NCBI RefSeq assembly: GCF_023278365.1
Contig: NZ_CP075338.1
Span: 1,984,001-2,048,000 of the forward strand
Reading direction: 5' to 3'
Source of the DNA: Epilithonimonas zeae
GTDB taxonomy: Bacteria; Bacteroidota; Bacteroidia; Flavobacteriales; Weeksellaceae
Length of the DNA stretch: 64,000 nucleotides
Positions 7,599 through 15,928 of the stretch are shown in pieces (the stretch's first letter is position 1; every line of letters begins with the position of its first letter). The position numbers and the translations under genes were made by a program. Below the pieces are notes generated by a model that had not been told where the DNA came from, made no database searches, and was given only the letters and a program-made list of their open reading frames with translations.

Positions 7599-10349
7599 AT
7601 GAAGAAAGAACTTTTACGAATTGGTATTTTGTGCAGTGTATTTGGGTTTACCCTATCCGCCAACGCACAGGAATACATTGATAAGAAAATTACCGATAAA
7701 AACGGGAATATCAATCTGGTTACGTTCAAGAAAAATTATAATCTCAGTTCCGGATCATCATCCAATCTGTTCAGTACCATTCTGAATCTTACACCGGGAA
7801 CAGAAATGAGACTCCAGCAGACACAAACAAGCGACGCCTTTGTGGATGAAAATTACCAAATGTATTTTAATAATCTGAAAGTAGAATTCGGAAGATATAA
7901 TCTGCATTACAAAAACGGAAACCTGATCAGTATGAATGGTGATGTTTTCTCCACAAAAGATGCTATTACAACACCAAGAATGTCTGCTTCCGAAGCCTTC
8001 AGCAAAGCTCTTGCCTATGTTAATGCAAAAAAATACATGTGGGAAGATGCAGATTACACTGCCAATAATGCCTACAAAAAGCCAGCCGGCGAGTTGGTTT
8101 TGCTGCCTGTAAAACTTAGCGAAAACCAGTATAGTCTTCAGTTGGTTTATAAATTTGATGTTTATGCTGCGGAACCTATAAGCCGTGCAATTATTTATGT
8201 AGATGCTCTGGAAGGAAGAGTTGTTTTTTCAAATGCAGTATTAAAGCATAACAGCAACGAAGATCTCATCCACAATTCTATCAAAAAAACACAGCCAATC
8301 AGAATAAAATCTCCTGCAAAATCTGAGCCTGTGCTATTAGCCTTGGGTAATGCAGAAACAAGATACAGCGGAACCAAAGAAATTGAAACAACACTTGTTT
8401 CCGGCTCTTATGTGTTACAGGATGCTACCAGAGGAAACGGCGTAAAAACCTACAATCTTAAAAAATCATCCACTATCAGCAGTGGCGTTGATTTTAAAGA
8501 TACAGACAATAACTGGACTTCTGCGGAATATAACAATGCTACGTTTGATAATGCCGCTCTTGATGCACATTGGGGTGTAGAAAAAACCTATGATTACTTC
8601 AAAGAAACATTCAACAGAAATAGCTATGATAACAACGGAGCCGTTCTAAAAAGTTACGTTCATTACGGTAGTAGCTACGAGAACGCAGGCTGGAGCGGTA
8701 CAGAAATGATTTATGGAGACGGCGCAACAACCTTCAAACCATTGACGGCTTTTGACGTAACCGCACACGAACTTGGACACGCCGTTTGCGAATATACCGC
8801 AAACCTGGCTTACGAAAGAGAATCCGGTGCAATGAATGAGGGTTTTTCGGACATTTGGGGAGCAATCGTTGAGCATAAATATGCGCCTGAAAAACAGAAC
8901 TTTCTGATTGGAGAAGACATTACTAAGGCTTCACCAGGTTATCTGAGATCAATGAGCAACCCAAAAGTCGCATTGTCTGCGCAACCAGATACCTATAGAG
9001 GTACAAACTGGAAAGCAGCAACCGTTGAGGAAGGTTGCGCAACACCGATTGGAGGATCTTTCGGAAACGATTATTGCGGCGTACACACCAACAGCGGTGT
9101 TCTTAATCATTGGTTTTACATCCTTGTGATGGGCAAAACCGGAACCAATGATCTTGGAAAATCGTATAATGTGACGGGAATAGGATGGGAAAAAGCAGAA
9201 AAGATTGTTTATCGCCTGGAAAGCACTTACCTGACAGCGAATTCTAACTATAAGAATGCACGTGATTTTGGAATCCAGACTGCAAAAGATCTTTATGGTG
9301 ACAACTCGGCGGAGATGATTGCTGTCCAGGATGCATTTTATGCGGTAGGCGTTGGTGTAAAATATCTGAGCACGCCGGACATTTTTCCTCCGACCGTTCC
9401 TACAAATCTTGTTGCCAATAACGTTAAAGGTACAAGTGCCAACCTGACCTGGAATGCATCTACAGACAATGAAGGTGTGGACGGCTATATTATTTACAAA
9501 GACGGAACTGAAATTGCCAGAACATCATCTTTAAATTATAAGGCGACAGGCTTAACAAAAATGACAACTTACAATTTTTATGTTAAAGCTATAGACGTAT
9601 ATGGGAATATCTCCTCTCAAAGTAATACGGTAGACATTACGACAACCAACCAGGCAGAATATTGCACATCGCAAAGTAGCAATACTGCCGATGAGAAAAT
9701 AAAAAGAGTTGTTTTTGCCGGTATTGACAATACAAGTACAGGAAGTGCCGGTTACGAAGACTTTACAAACATCTCTACAGAAGTTACAGAAGGCAATACT
9801 TATGCGATCAGCATCACGCCTACATGGGGCAACACAGTCTATAATGAAGGGTATTCCGTTTTCATTGACTGGAACGGGGACGGAGATTTCAACGATGCTA
9901 ATGAGAAAGCATTATCTGTTCCTGCAACCAAGACTACGCCGGTAACCGGAAATATTACAGTGCCAGCAAACATAAGTTTTGATTCACCACTAGTGATGAG
10001 AGTTTCTATGAAGTTTAATTCCGTTCCTACAAGTTGCGAATCTTTCTCCTACGGTCAAGTTGAGGATTATACGATTATCGCTAAGAAAAAAGTCTTGGCA
10101 GTTTCTGATCTTGCAGGTAAAAGTCAAACAATCATCTATCCAAACCCAGTGAAAGATATTCTAAACATCAGATCTGAGGAAACTGGAGATTCTACATACA
10201 GAATTTTCAATACAGCAGGACAATCTGTTGCCAACGGAAAATCTATTGAAAACAAAATAGATGTTAATAAATTACCTACAGGAAATTATGTCATCGAATT
10301 AGTGAATAAAAAAGGAGAAAAATCTACTCAGAAATTCATTAAAAAATAG
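7599..10349 (+). CDS. secreted M4-family (thermolysin-like) metalloprotease with T9SS sorting domain
   Basis: 916 residues. A signal peptide ends near NANA/QEY (residue 24). An FTP/PepSY-type inhibitory propeptide runs to about residue 230. The catalytic domain has the zinc motif HELGH in DVTAHELGHAVCEYTAN (near residue 390), the third ligand Glu in GAMNEGFSDIWGA, and the transition-state His in GVHTNSGVLNHWFY (near 498). After it come a fibronectin type III domain (about 596-685), a GEVED domain (YGQVEDYTI near 825) and a T9SS type A sorting domain starting at IIYPNPVKDILNI and ending KFIKK. It should cross the outer membrane through T9SS and act outside the cell on proteins. It is monocistronic with a strong terminator. 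The catalytic residues are intact, so activity is expected after propeptide removal. Confidence 0.95.
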   Translation: MKKELLRIGILCSVFGFTLSANAQEYIDKKITDKNGNINLVTFKKNYNLSSGSSSNLFSTILNLTPGTEMRLQQTQTSDAFVDENYQMYFNNLKVEFGRYNLHYKNGNLISMNGDVFSTKDAITTPRMSASEAFSKALAYVNAKKYMWEDADYTANNAYKKPAGELVLLPVKLSENQYSLQLVYKFDVYAAEPISRAIIYVDALEGRVVFSNAVLKHNSNEDLIHNSIKKTQPIRIKSPAKSEPVLLALGNAETRYSGTKEIETTLVSGSYVLQDATRGNGVKTYNLKKSSTISSGVDFKDTDNNWTSAEYNNATFDNAALDAHWGVEKTYDYFKETFNRNSYDNNGAVLKSYVHYGSSYENAGWSGTEMIYGDGATTFKPLTAFDVTAHELGHAVCEYTANLAYERESGAMNEGFSDIWGAIVEHKYAPEKQNFLIGEDITKASPGYLRSMSNPKVALSAQPDTYRGTNWKAATVEEGCATPIGGSFGNDYCGVHTNSGVLNHWFYILVMGKTGTNDLGKSYNVTGIGWEKAEKIVYRLESTYLTANSNYKNARDFGIQTAKDLYGDNSAEMIAVQDAFYAVGVGVKYLSTPDIFPPTVPTNLVANNVKGTSANLTWNASTDNEGVDGYIIYKDGTEIARTSSLNYKATGLTKMTTYNFYVKAIDVYGNISSQSNTVDITTTNQAEYCTSQSSNTADEKIKRVVFAGIDNTSTGSAGYEDFTNISTEVTEGNTYAISITPTWGNTVYNEGYSVFIDWNGDGDFNDANEKALSVPATKTTPVTGNITVPANISFDSPLVMRVSMKFNSVPTSCESFSYGQVEDYTIIAKKKVLAVSDLAGKSQTIIYPNPVKDILNIRSEETGDSTYRIFNTAGQSVANGKSIENKIDVNKLPTGNYVIELVNKKGEKSTQKFIKK

Positions 10350-10370
10350 AAAGCTCATTTCTTAATGCAA

Positions 10371-10405
10371 CAAAAGCTTCCAGATTTGGAAGCTTTTGTT
10401 TTTTA
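10371..10405 (+). terminator. bidirectional terminator between the M4 protease and the FKBP gene
   Basis: CAAAAGCTTCC (10371-10381) pairs with GGAAGCTTTTG (10388-10398), followed by T-rich sequence. It separates two convergent genes. Confidence 0.85.
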
Positions 10406-10433
10406 TATTAACTAAAATTTTAGCTATAAAATA

Positions 10434-10934
10434 TTAATGTCCAGAATGTCCATCAGCACCGTGTGCATGACCGTGCGCCAATTCTTCCTCCGTTGCAGGA
10501 CGTGTATTCACAATCTCAACATCAAAATGCAGAGGTCTTCCCGCCATCGGATGATTAAGGTCCACAACTACAGCATCTGGTGTAACTTCTACAACCACAG
10601 CTTGGAAATTATTCCCCTGATTGTCAGACAGTGGAAGAACTGCACCTACAGGAGGCAGTTCTTGCCCTTGGAACATATCAACAGGCAATTGTGTCACAGC
10701 CTGAGGATCTCTCTCTCCATAACCTTCGCTTGGCTCGATAGTGAAAGATGCCGTTTCGCCTATATTTAAATTTTGTATTTCCTGTTCAAACTTCGGAATC
10801 ATCATTCCTACGCCGTAAAGAAACGTCATTGGATTCTCTGCAGAAGTTTCTTCTACAAATACTTTTTCTCCTGCTTCATCATTAGTATGTAGAACGTATT
10901 TCAATGTTACTACGTGATTTTTGTCTAATGCCAT
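10434..10934 (-). CDS. slyD: FKBP-type peptidyl-prolyl isomerase, SlyD-like
   Basis: 166 residues. The FKBP half-domains (EENPMTFLYG-like sequence SAENPMTFLYGVG with MIPKFEQEIQNLNIGE, and VVVEVTPDAVVVDLNHPMAG) flank an insert-in-flap domain (EGYGERDPQAVTQLPVDMF), the domain order of SlyD. SlyD combines prolyl isomerase and chaperone activity in the cytoplasm. The tail is His-rich (HGHAHGADGHSGH), recalling the metal-binding tail of enterobacterial SlyD that supplies nickel, so metal binding is plausible. LNHPMAGRPLHFDVEI is the strongly conserved family end. A TAAATTTG promoter box lies at 10985-10992 on the same strand. Confidence 0.92.
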   Translation of the reverse strand: MALDKNHVVTLKYVLHTNDEAGEKVFVEETSAENPMTFLYGVGMMIPKFEQEIQNLNIGETASFTIEPSEGYGERDPQAVTQLPVDMFQGQELPPVGAVLPLSDNQGNNFQAVVVEVTPDAVVVDLNHPMAGRPLHFDVEIVNTRPATEEELAHGHAHGADGHSGH

Positions 10935-10984
10935 TTTTATTTAATTTAAAATTTTCTGATATCATCTGTGTGATGTATCGTGAA

Positions 10985-10992
10985 CAAATTTA
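10985..10992 (-). promoter_or_regulatory. TAnnTTTG promoter box of the FKBP gene
   Basis: The minus strand reads TAAATTTG about 50 bases before the ATG at 10934. Confidence 0.45.
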
Positions 10993-11074
10993 AGGTTTTC
11001 AAAATAAAACATTAAACCAGCATTTAAACTGATCCTGATTTTTTATTTTCCAAAATTTTCTGGAACTTAGCAGA

Positions 11075-12418
11075 ATGGCAAAACTCAAAACTCAATATTT
11101 CTGTCAAAATTGTGGTGCGCAATATTCTCAATGGCACGGGCAATGTAAAACCTGTGGTGAATGGAATACCCTTGTAGAAGAAATTGTAGAAAAATCAACC
11201 AAATCTGTTGTTGCAAAATCCAAATCTGCTATCATCAACATCATTGAAGTTGAAACTAATGAAGAGCCAAGAATCAAAACACCTTCCGAAGAACTTGACC
11301 GGGTTTTGGGTGGCGGAATTGTTTTGGGTTCTGTAACCTTAATTGGTGGCGAACCCGGAATTGGAAAATCAACCCTGCTTCTTCAGTTGGCTTTGAAGAT
11401 GAAGAAAAAAATCCTCTATGTTTCCGGAGAAGAAAGTGCGTCGCAAATCAAAATGAGAGCGGACCGTTTGGCCGAAGTCAAAAATCCAAATTGCTTCCTG
11501 TTTACTGAAACTAATGTTGAGAAAATCTTACACGAAGCTAAAAAACTAATGCCGGATTTTATGATTATCGATTCCATCCAGACGCTTCAATCCCAATTGA
11601 TAGAAAGTTCGCCCGGAACGGTTTCCCAAATCCGGGAATGTTCCAATGAAATTATCAAATTTGCCAAAGAAAACAATATTCCGGTTTTCTTGGTTGGTCA
11701 TATTACCAAAGACGGACAAATCGCAGGACCAAAAGTTCTGGAACATATGGTAGATGTGGTTCTGAATTTCGATGGCGACAGAAATCATCTTTTCCGATTA
11801 TTGAGAGCCAATAAAAACCGTTTTGGATCTACGTCCGAAATTGGAATTTACGAAATGATTTCGCAAGGTCTTAAAGAAATCAAAAATCCATCTGAAATTC
11901 TCATCACCAAAAAATCGGAAGAATTATCAGGAAATTCTGTCGCAGTAACTTTGGAAGGCAATCGACCTATGTTATTGGAAATTCAGGCTTTAGTTTCAAC
12001 GGCAGTTTATGGAACACCACAAAGAAGTTCAACAGGTTTTGATTCCAAAAGATTGAATATGCTTTTGGCAGTTTTGGAAAAAAGAGCGGGTTTCCAACTC
12101 GGAGCGAAAGATGTTTTCCTTAATATTACAGGCGGAATTAAAACTGATGATCCCGCTTTGGACTTAGCTGTTGTTGCTTCTATCCTATCAAGTAATGAAG
12201 ATATTGCCATCTCGGAACATTATTGTTTTGCCGGAGAAATTGGTTTAAGTGGAGAAATCCGTCCGGTAGCACAAGCAGAGCAGAGAATTACCGAAGCTGA
12301 AAAATTGGGTTACGAAAAGATTTTCATCTCAAATCTTAATAAATTGCCTAAAAGAAAATTTGGAATTAAAATAGAAGAAATTAGTAAGATTGAGGATTTT
12401 GTAGAGTTATTATTTTAA
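11075..12418 (+). CDS. radA: DNA repair protein RadA
   Basis: 447 residues, the usual size. The N-terminus has the four-Cys zinc motif CQNCGAQYSQWHGQCKTCGE (residues 10-29). The RecA-like core has Walker A GGEPGIGKSTLLLQLA (near residue 90), FMIIDSIQTLQS as Walker B, and the RadA-specific ANKNRFGSTSE. The C-terminal Lon-protease-like domain (about 280-447) carries LNITGGIKTDDPALDLA and GEIGLSGEIRPV. RadA is a branch-migration helicase that helps RecA during recombinational repair. It may be cotranscribed with the AcpH-like gene 38 bp downstream. Confidence 0.97.
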   Translation: MAKLKTQYFCQNCGAQYSQWHGQCKTCGEWNTLVEEIVEKSTKSVVAKSKSAIINIIEVETNEEPRIKTPSEELDRVLGGGIVLGSVTLIGGEPGIGKSTLLLQLALKMKKKILYVSGEESASQIKMRADRLAEVKNPNCFLFTETNVEKILHEAKKLMPDFMIIDSIQTLQSQLIESSPGTVSQIRECSNEIIKFAKENNIPVFLVGHITKDGQIAGPKVLEHMVDVVLNFDGDRNHLFRLLRANKNRFGSTSEIGIYEMISQGLKEIKNPSEILITKKSEELSGNSVAVTLEGNRPMLLEIQALVSTAVYGTPQRSSTGFDSKRLNMLLAVLEKRAGFQLGAKDVFLNITGGIKTDDPALDLAVVASILSSNEDIAISEHYCFAGEIGLSGEIRPVAQAEQRITEAEKLGYEKIFISNLNKLPKRKFGIKIEEISKIEDFVELLF

Positions 12419-12456
12419 TTTAATTCTGTAAATTTATAAGCCTTAATCATTCAAAC

Positions 12457-13032
12457 TTGAACTATCTCGCACATTCTATACTATCTTTTACTGACGGGCA
12501 ACTCGTTGGAAATATGATTGCAGACTTTATCAAAAATAATGAGCGGGAAAATTTTCCACCGGAAATCCAAGAGGGAATAAAATTACATAGGTTTATTGAT
12601 ACTTTTACAGATTCTCACCCTTCGGTTCACGAAGCTAAGAAGATTTTCAGTCCTTTGGTCAGATTATATTCAGGAGCTTTTGTAGATGTGGCTTTCGACT
12701 ATTTTGTAGCCCATTATTTTCCTGAAAATGAGTTGAGAAATCATTCCTTAAAAGCGTATAAAATACTTTGGGAAAATGAAAAGTGGCTTCCTGAAAGTTA
12801 TAAAAAAATGCTCGTAAGAATGGAACAGGATGATTGGTTGACGAATTACAGAACAGATCAAGGTATAAAATTCAGTATGCTGAATGTTTTGAACAAAGCA
12901 AAATACCTAAACAAAGACATTCCCGTTTTTGATGTATTTTTCAAAAACAAACAAGAACTACAATTTCATTTTGATCGATTTTTTCCAGATATTCTAGCAG
13001 AATGTGACACTAATTTTAACCCAACTAATTAA
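12457..13032 (+). CDS. acpH: acyl carrier protein phosphodiesterase family protein (AcpH-like)
   Basis: 191 residues matching AcpH, which removes the 4'-phosphopantetheine arm from holo-ACP. The protein begins NYLAHSILSFTDGQLVGNMI (first residues after the start) followed by ADFIK, the family's N-terminal signature, and continues with GIKLHRFIDTFTDSHPSV containing the HR..D..TD metal-site residues of this HD-like fold. Then comes FVDVAFDYFVAHYF. The start must be the TTG at 12457, because the NYLAH signature begins at the next codon and there is no upstream ATG. It sits 38 bp after radA on the same strand. The function in this phylum is inferred from the family; some members may act on other phosphoesters. 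Confidence 0.85.
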   Translation: MNYLAHSILSFTDGQLVGNMIADFIKNNERENFPPEIQEGIKLHRFIDTFTDSHPSVHEAKKIFSPLVRLYSGAFVDVAFDYFVAHYFPENELRNHSLKAYKILWENEKWLPESYKKMLVRMEQDDWLTNYRTDQGIKFSMLNVLNKAKYLNKDIPVFDVFFKNKQELQFHFDRFFPDILAECDTNFNPTN

Positions 13033-13086
13033 CCGAAGTTAATAATTCTATTGACAACATAGAGAATCTTTCAATACTTTTGTTAT

Positions 13087-13120
13087 TTTGGCGGTAATGT
13101 TTGTTTTTTTAATATTTTTG
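13087..13120 (+). promoter_or_regulatory. promoter of the TPR-LuxR regulator
   Basis: TTTG (13087-13090) and TATTTTTG (13113-13120) are 22 bases apart. The RNA should start near 13126, so the leader before the start codon is at most a dozen bases. Confidence 0.55.
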
Positions 13121-13137
13121 CATTCGCATTGGACGCT

Positions 13138-14598
13138 GTGGATTTTCAAAAAAAATTATTAATACTTTCTTTTCTATTTTCCTTTCTTTCGGAATCGGAT
13201 GCGCAGCAATATACACCTCAGCAAGTAGACCAGTTAATTGCAAAAACTTTTAAGATTGCCGATCGGAACGAAGCCTTAAAGATTAGTAATAAGACATACC
13301 AAATTTCTGCGGATATTGATTACTATCAAGGAAAAGCAAAATCTCTAAAAGCAGATATCAGTTCTTATCTTGGGCTTGGAGAACAAGAAAAAGCTCTAAA
13401 ATCTGCTGACAAATTATATGAAATCGCAAAGAAAGAAGGCGACGATTACCATTGTACCCAAGCTTATATTGCAAAAGCAATAGCTTATGCTTATCTAGGT
13501 TTTTTTGAAAAAGCCATTAAAACAAATGAAAAAGCAGAAGAACTTTGTAAAAAAATAAAGATCAATGATGATCTTTACAGTTCACTTGGACAGATCTACA
13601 ATGGAAAAGCCGAAATCCTAAATCTCCAGTATACAGATCCACAAAAAACACTGAAGTATGATCTACAAAGCATCGAGTACTTTAAGAAAATAAAAAACAG
13701 AACAAAACGTAATAACTGGCTCTCTGCACAATATTCCAGTTTAGGGGTAACATATATAGATCTAGAAGATTACAAACCTGCGCTCTACTACAGTAGAAAA
13801 GCCTACGAGTTGGGCAAACTGGAGAACGATTCTATCAATCAAGCATTTGGCTTATTTGGTTTAGGGAACGCTTATTTGGAAATGAAACAGAAAGACAGTT
13901 CTATCCATTATTATAAACAAGCCTTACCTATTTTTGAGAAAGCAAATGACATCTATCGTTTACAATATATTTACGATGATCTCGGCCTAATCTATGAGCA
14001 GATGGGTGATGACAAAATTTACTCTTATTACACAAAAAAATCTCGCGAACTAAATGAAATCATCCGTAAAAAAGAAAAATTGGAAACTGATAAAGTTTCC
14101 CAAAATATTTTAGACGAGGAAAAGAAAAACTGGTATCAGAATCTTTATATTTTTATTGGCAGTATTATATTTCTTGCTGTTGTATTTTTCTTTTTTACAG
14201 TTAAGTATTTTAAAAGCTATAGAGAAGAAAAAGAGCAAAAGGAAAATATTGAGGATGACCTCATAGAAAAAGAAGAGGAACTTAATCATTTGGAACTTAA
14301 AGTCAATGATGCTTTTGCTGAACTTTTGGAATTAGCCAAAAATAATGACTCATCATTCTTAAGTAGATTCAAGGAAGTGTATCCTTATTTTTACAATAAA
14401 TTGATTACTAATTATCCAGAGCTCACAACCGGGCAGTTGCAATTTTGCGCATTACTGAAACTTAATTTCACCACAAAAGAAATTGCTCACTACAACAATA
14501 TTTCTGTAAGAAGTGTAGAAACCCGAAAAAACAGATTGAGAAAACAACTGGATATCTCTTCAGAAATCGATTTGAACAAATGGATGATGGATTTCTAA
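13138..14598 (+). CDS. membrane-anchored TPR protein with LuxR-type HTH
   Basis: About 486 residues. A signal-like N-terminus (KKLLILSFLFSFLSESDAQ) leads into TPR repeats (about residues 40-310; for example AIAYAYLGFFEKAIKTNEKA and FGLGNAYLEMKQKDSSIHYY). One membrane helix follows (LYIFIGSIIFLAVVFFFFTV, about 342-361), then a Glu/Lys-rich coiled coil and a C-terminal LuxR/GerE-like HTH with LNFTTKEIAHYNNISVRSVE. I infer that TPRs in the periplasm sense a partner and the HTH acts from the membrane on nearby DNA. I prefer the GTG at 13138; a TTG at 13129 is in frame but would be almost leaderless. Unlike the similar regulators at 34599 and 42428, it has no T9SS gene beside it. Confidence 0.8.
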   Translation: MDFQKKLLILSFLFSFLSESDAQQYTPQQVDQLIAKTFKIADRNEALKISNKTYQISADIDYYQGKAKSLKADISSYLGLGEQEKALKSADKLYEIAKKEGDDYHCTQAYIAKAIAYAYLGFFEKAIKTNEKAEELCKKIKINDDLYSSLGQIYNGKAEILNLQYTDPQKTLKYDLQSIEYFKKIKNRTKRNNWLSAQYSSLGVTYIDLEDYKPALYYSRKAYELGKLENDSINQAFGLFGLGNAYLEMKQKDSSIHYYKQALPIFEKANDIYRLQYIYDDLGLIYEQMGDDKIYSYYTKKSRELNEIIRKKEKLETDKVSQNILDEEKKNWYQNLYIFIGSIIFLAVVFFFFTVKYFKSYREEKEQKENIEDDLIEKEEELNHLELKVNDAFAELLELAKNNDSSFLSRFKEVYPYFYNKLITNYPELTTGQLQFCALLKLNFTTKEIAHYNNISVRSVETRKNRLRKQLDISSEIDLNKWMMDF

Positions 14599-14890
14599 AA
14601 ACCCCTTTATTTAAATTCAAAATCCTCATTATCAAATCATTAAACTATTGGCGTAGTTATGTAGTAGTTCGTTTCTTGTCAATATTATGTTAAATGATAA
14701 TCTTTGTGGCATAAAACTAAACACTTTATTCGTTCCTTAGATTCTGAAGGCACACAAGATGAACATAGATCTGTTTAAAATTAAAATATACAGATTATAT
14801 CAGCAAATTTTTCAATAAATATCACGTCGATGCTGAGAAAAGATAACGCTCTGGATTATTTCTGGGGCTTTTCTATTTTATAAATCTTTA
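14599..14890. other. gene-free interval
   Basis: An AT-rich interval between convergent genes. I see no credible gene. Two tiny frames (14760-14819, 19 codons; 14830-14883, 17 codons) lack support. CTGGGGCTTTTCTATTTTAT near its right end may help termination, but no clean hairpin is visible. Confidence 0.4.
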
Positions 14891-15262
14891 TTATTTCATC
14901 ACATCATTCCAACGTGGAATAACTGCTATCAAACCAACTCCCACAAAAAGAAACAGGGCGGTAATATCAGAATACAGGTAAGTGCTCAAAAAATAGTTAT
15001 GCAGTCCAAAATGCAGCATTACCAAAACAGGAAAAAGTATTACGCCTATCTTTCTAAAAAATAGAATAAGTAGCCAGCTTAGGATTATCAAAATATCAAC
15101 TCCAAATGTATAGTAGAAAAATCCGGTCGGAATATTAAGCGATTGATGTTGCGAAAACTCTGCTAAATCTGTATTCACACTTAACAAGAAAACCAATAAT
15201 ATAAGACCGAAACTAAGATAGTAATCCTTATTATTTTTAAAACTTTTATCCACTGAATTCAT
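14891..15262 (-). CDS. hypothetical four-helix membrane protein
   Basis: 123 residues that I do not recognise. Hydrophobic stretches suggest four membrane helices: YLSFGLILLVFLLSV, FGVDILIILSWLLILFF, KIGVILFPVLVMLHFGLH and ITALFLFVGVGLIAVI. The short ends are charged, and the C-terminus is PRWNDVMK. No enzyme motif is visible. It lies downstream of the Lrp-type regulator on the same strand, but a terminator hairpin (15274-15302) separates them, so it is probably its own unit. Confidence 0.6.
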   Translation of the reverse strand: MNSVDKSFKNNKDYYLSFGLILLVFLLSVNTDLAEFSQHQSLNIPTGFFYYTFGVDILIILSWLLILFFRKIGVILFPVLVMLHFGLHNYFLSTYLYSDITALFLFVGVGLIAVIPRWNDVMK

Positions 15263-15273
15263 TCCTTAAAAGT

Positions 15274-15302
15274 ACAAAAAAAGAGCTTAAAAAATAAGCT
15301 CC
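15274..15302 (-). terminator. intrinsic terminator of the Lrp-type gene
   Basis: GAGCTTA (15283-15289) pairs with TAAGCTC (15295-15301). On the minus strand a run of T follows the stem. Confidence 0.75.
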
Positions 15303-15328
15303 TCTTTATAGAAATTTCTATTAACTAA

Positions 15329-15799
15329 CTATATACTAACCGCGTTGATTAAACGGTTTTTATCACTGATGTACTCCTCCATAGAGATCATACTCTCTGT
15401 TCTCATTACATCTTGGATATCATCTATTTGATAAATGATTTTCTTAGCATCTTCAGTATTTTTTGCTTTCATTTTACAGAAGATGTTATATTTTCCAGAT
15501 GTTACGCTAGCTTCTACAACGTTCGGAATCAAAGCTAATTGTTTCAAAACTTCTTGTGTATGGTTTGACTTTGTCAACAAAATACCGATAAAAGCTGTGA
15601 AGTTATAATCTAATTTACTGTAGTCAATATTAAGAGAAGAACCCAGGATAATCCCAGCATCTTCCATTTTCTTAACTCTTACGTGGATTGTTCCCGCAGA
15701 AACATCCATTTGTTTTGCAATCTCTGTAAAAGGCATTCTAGTGTTTTCTACTAAGAAATCCAGAATCTTTTTATCGATATCGTCTAATTGATAGTTCAT
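15329..15799 (-). CDS. Lrp/AsnC family transcriptional regulator
   Basis: 156 residues. The N-terminal winged HTH reads LDDIDKKILDFLVENTRMP and FTEIAKQMDVSAGTIHVRVK. The RAM ligand-binding domain (about 70-150) follows, with FTAFIGILLTKSNHTQEVLK and the conserved VTSGKYNIFCKMKAKN. Such proteins form octamers that respond to amino acids and control amino-acid metabolism. The class with IHVRVKKMEDAGII and ILGSSLNIDYSKLDY is widespread in Bacteroidetes, often as an essential-looking single gene. It has its own promoter box (15843-15850) and terminator, so it is likely monocistronic. Targets cannot be told from this window. Confidence 0.93.
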   Translation of the reverse strand: MNYQLDDIDKKILDFLVENTRMPFTEIAKQMDVSAGTIHVRVKKMEDAGIILGSSLNIDYSKLDYNFTAFIGILLTKSNHTQEVLKQLALIPNVVEASVTSGKYNIFCKMKAKNTEDAKKIIYQIDDIQDVMRTESMISMEEYISDKNRLINAVSI

Positions 15800-15842
15800 T
15801 GTATGATTTTATTATTTATTTAAAATATATCTAATTTTTTTG

Positions 15843-15850
15843 CAAATTTA
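15843..15850 (-). promoter_or_regulatory. TAnnTTTG promoter box of the Lrp-type gene
   Basis: The minus strand reads TAAATTTG, 44 bases before the ATG at 15799. Confidence 0.5.
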
Positions 15851-15928
15851 TAAAAAATATTTTAAATAAAAAGAAATATCAAAACATTAACAGCTTTTAA
15901 CAAAACTTCATATTCACTATGATAATTA

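Noticed and set aside
14760-14883. Two micro-frames of 19 and 17 codons between the TPR-LuxR gene and the membrane protein gene
   Set aside because: They have no promoter box at a suitable distance, no conservation evidence and a length expected by chance.
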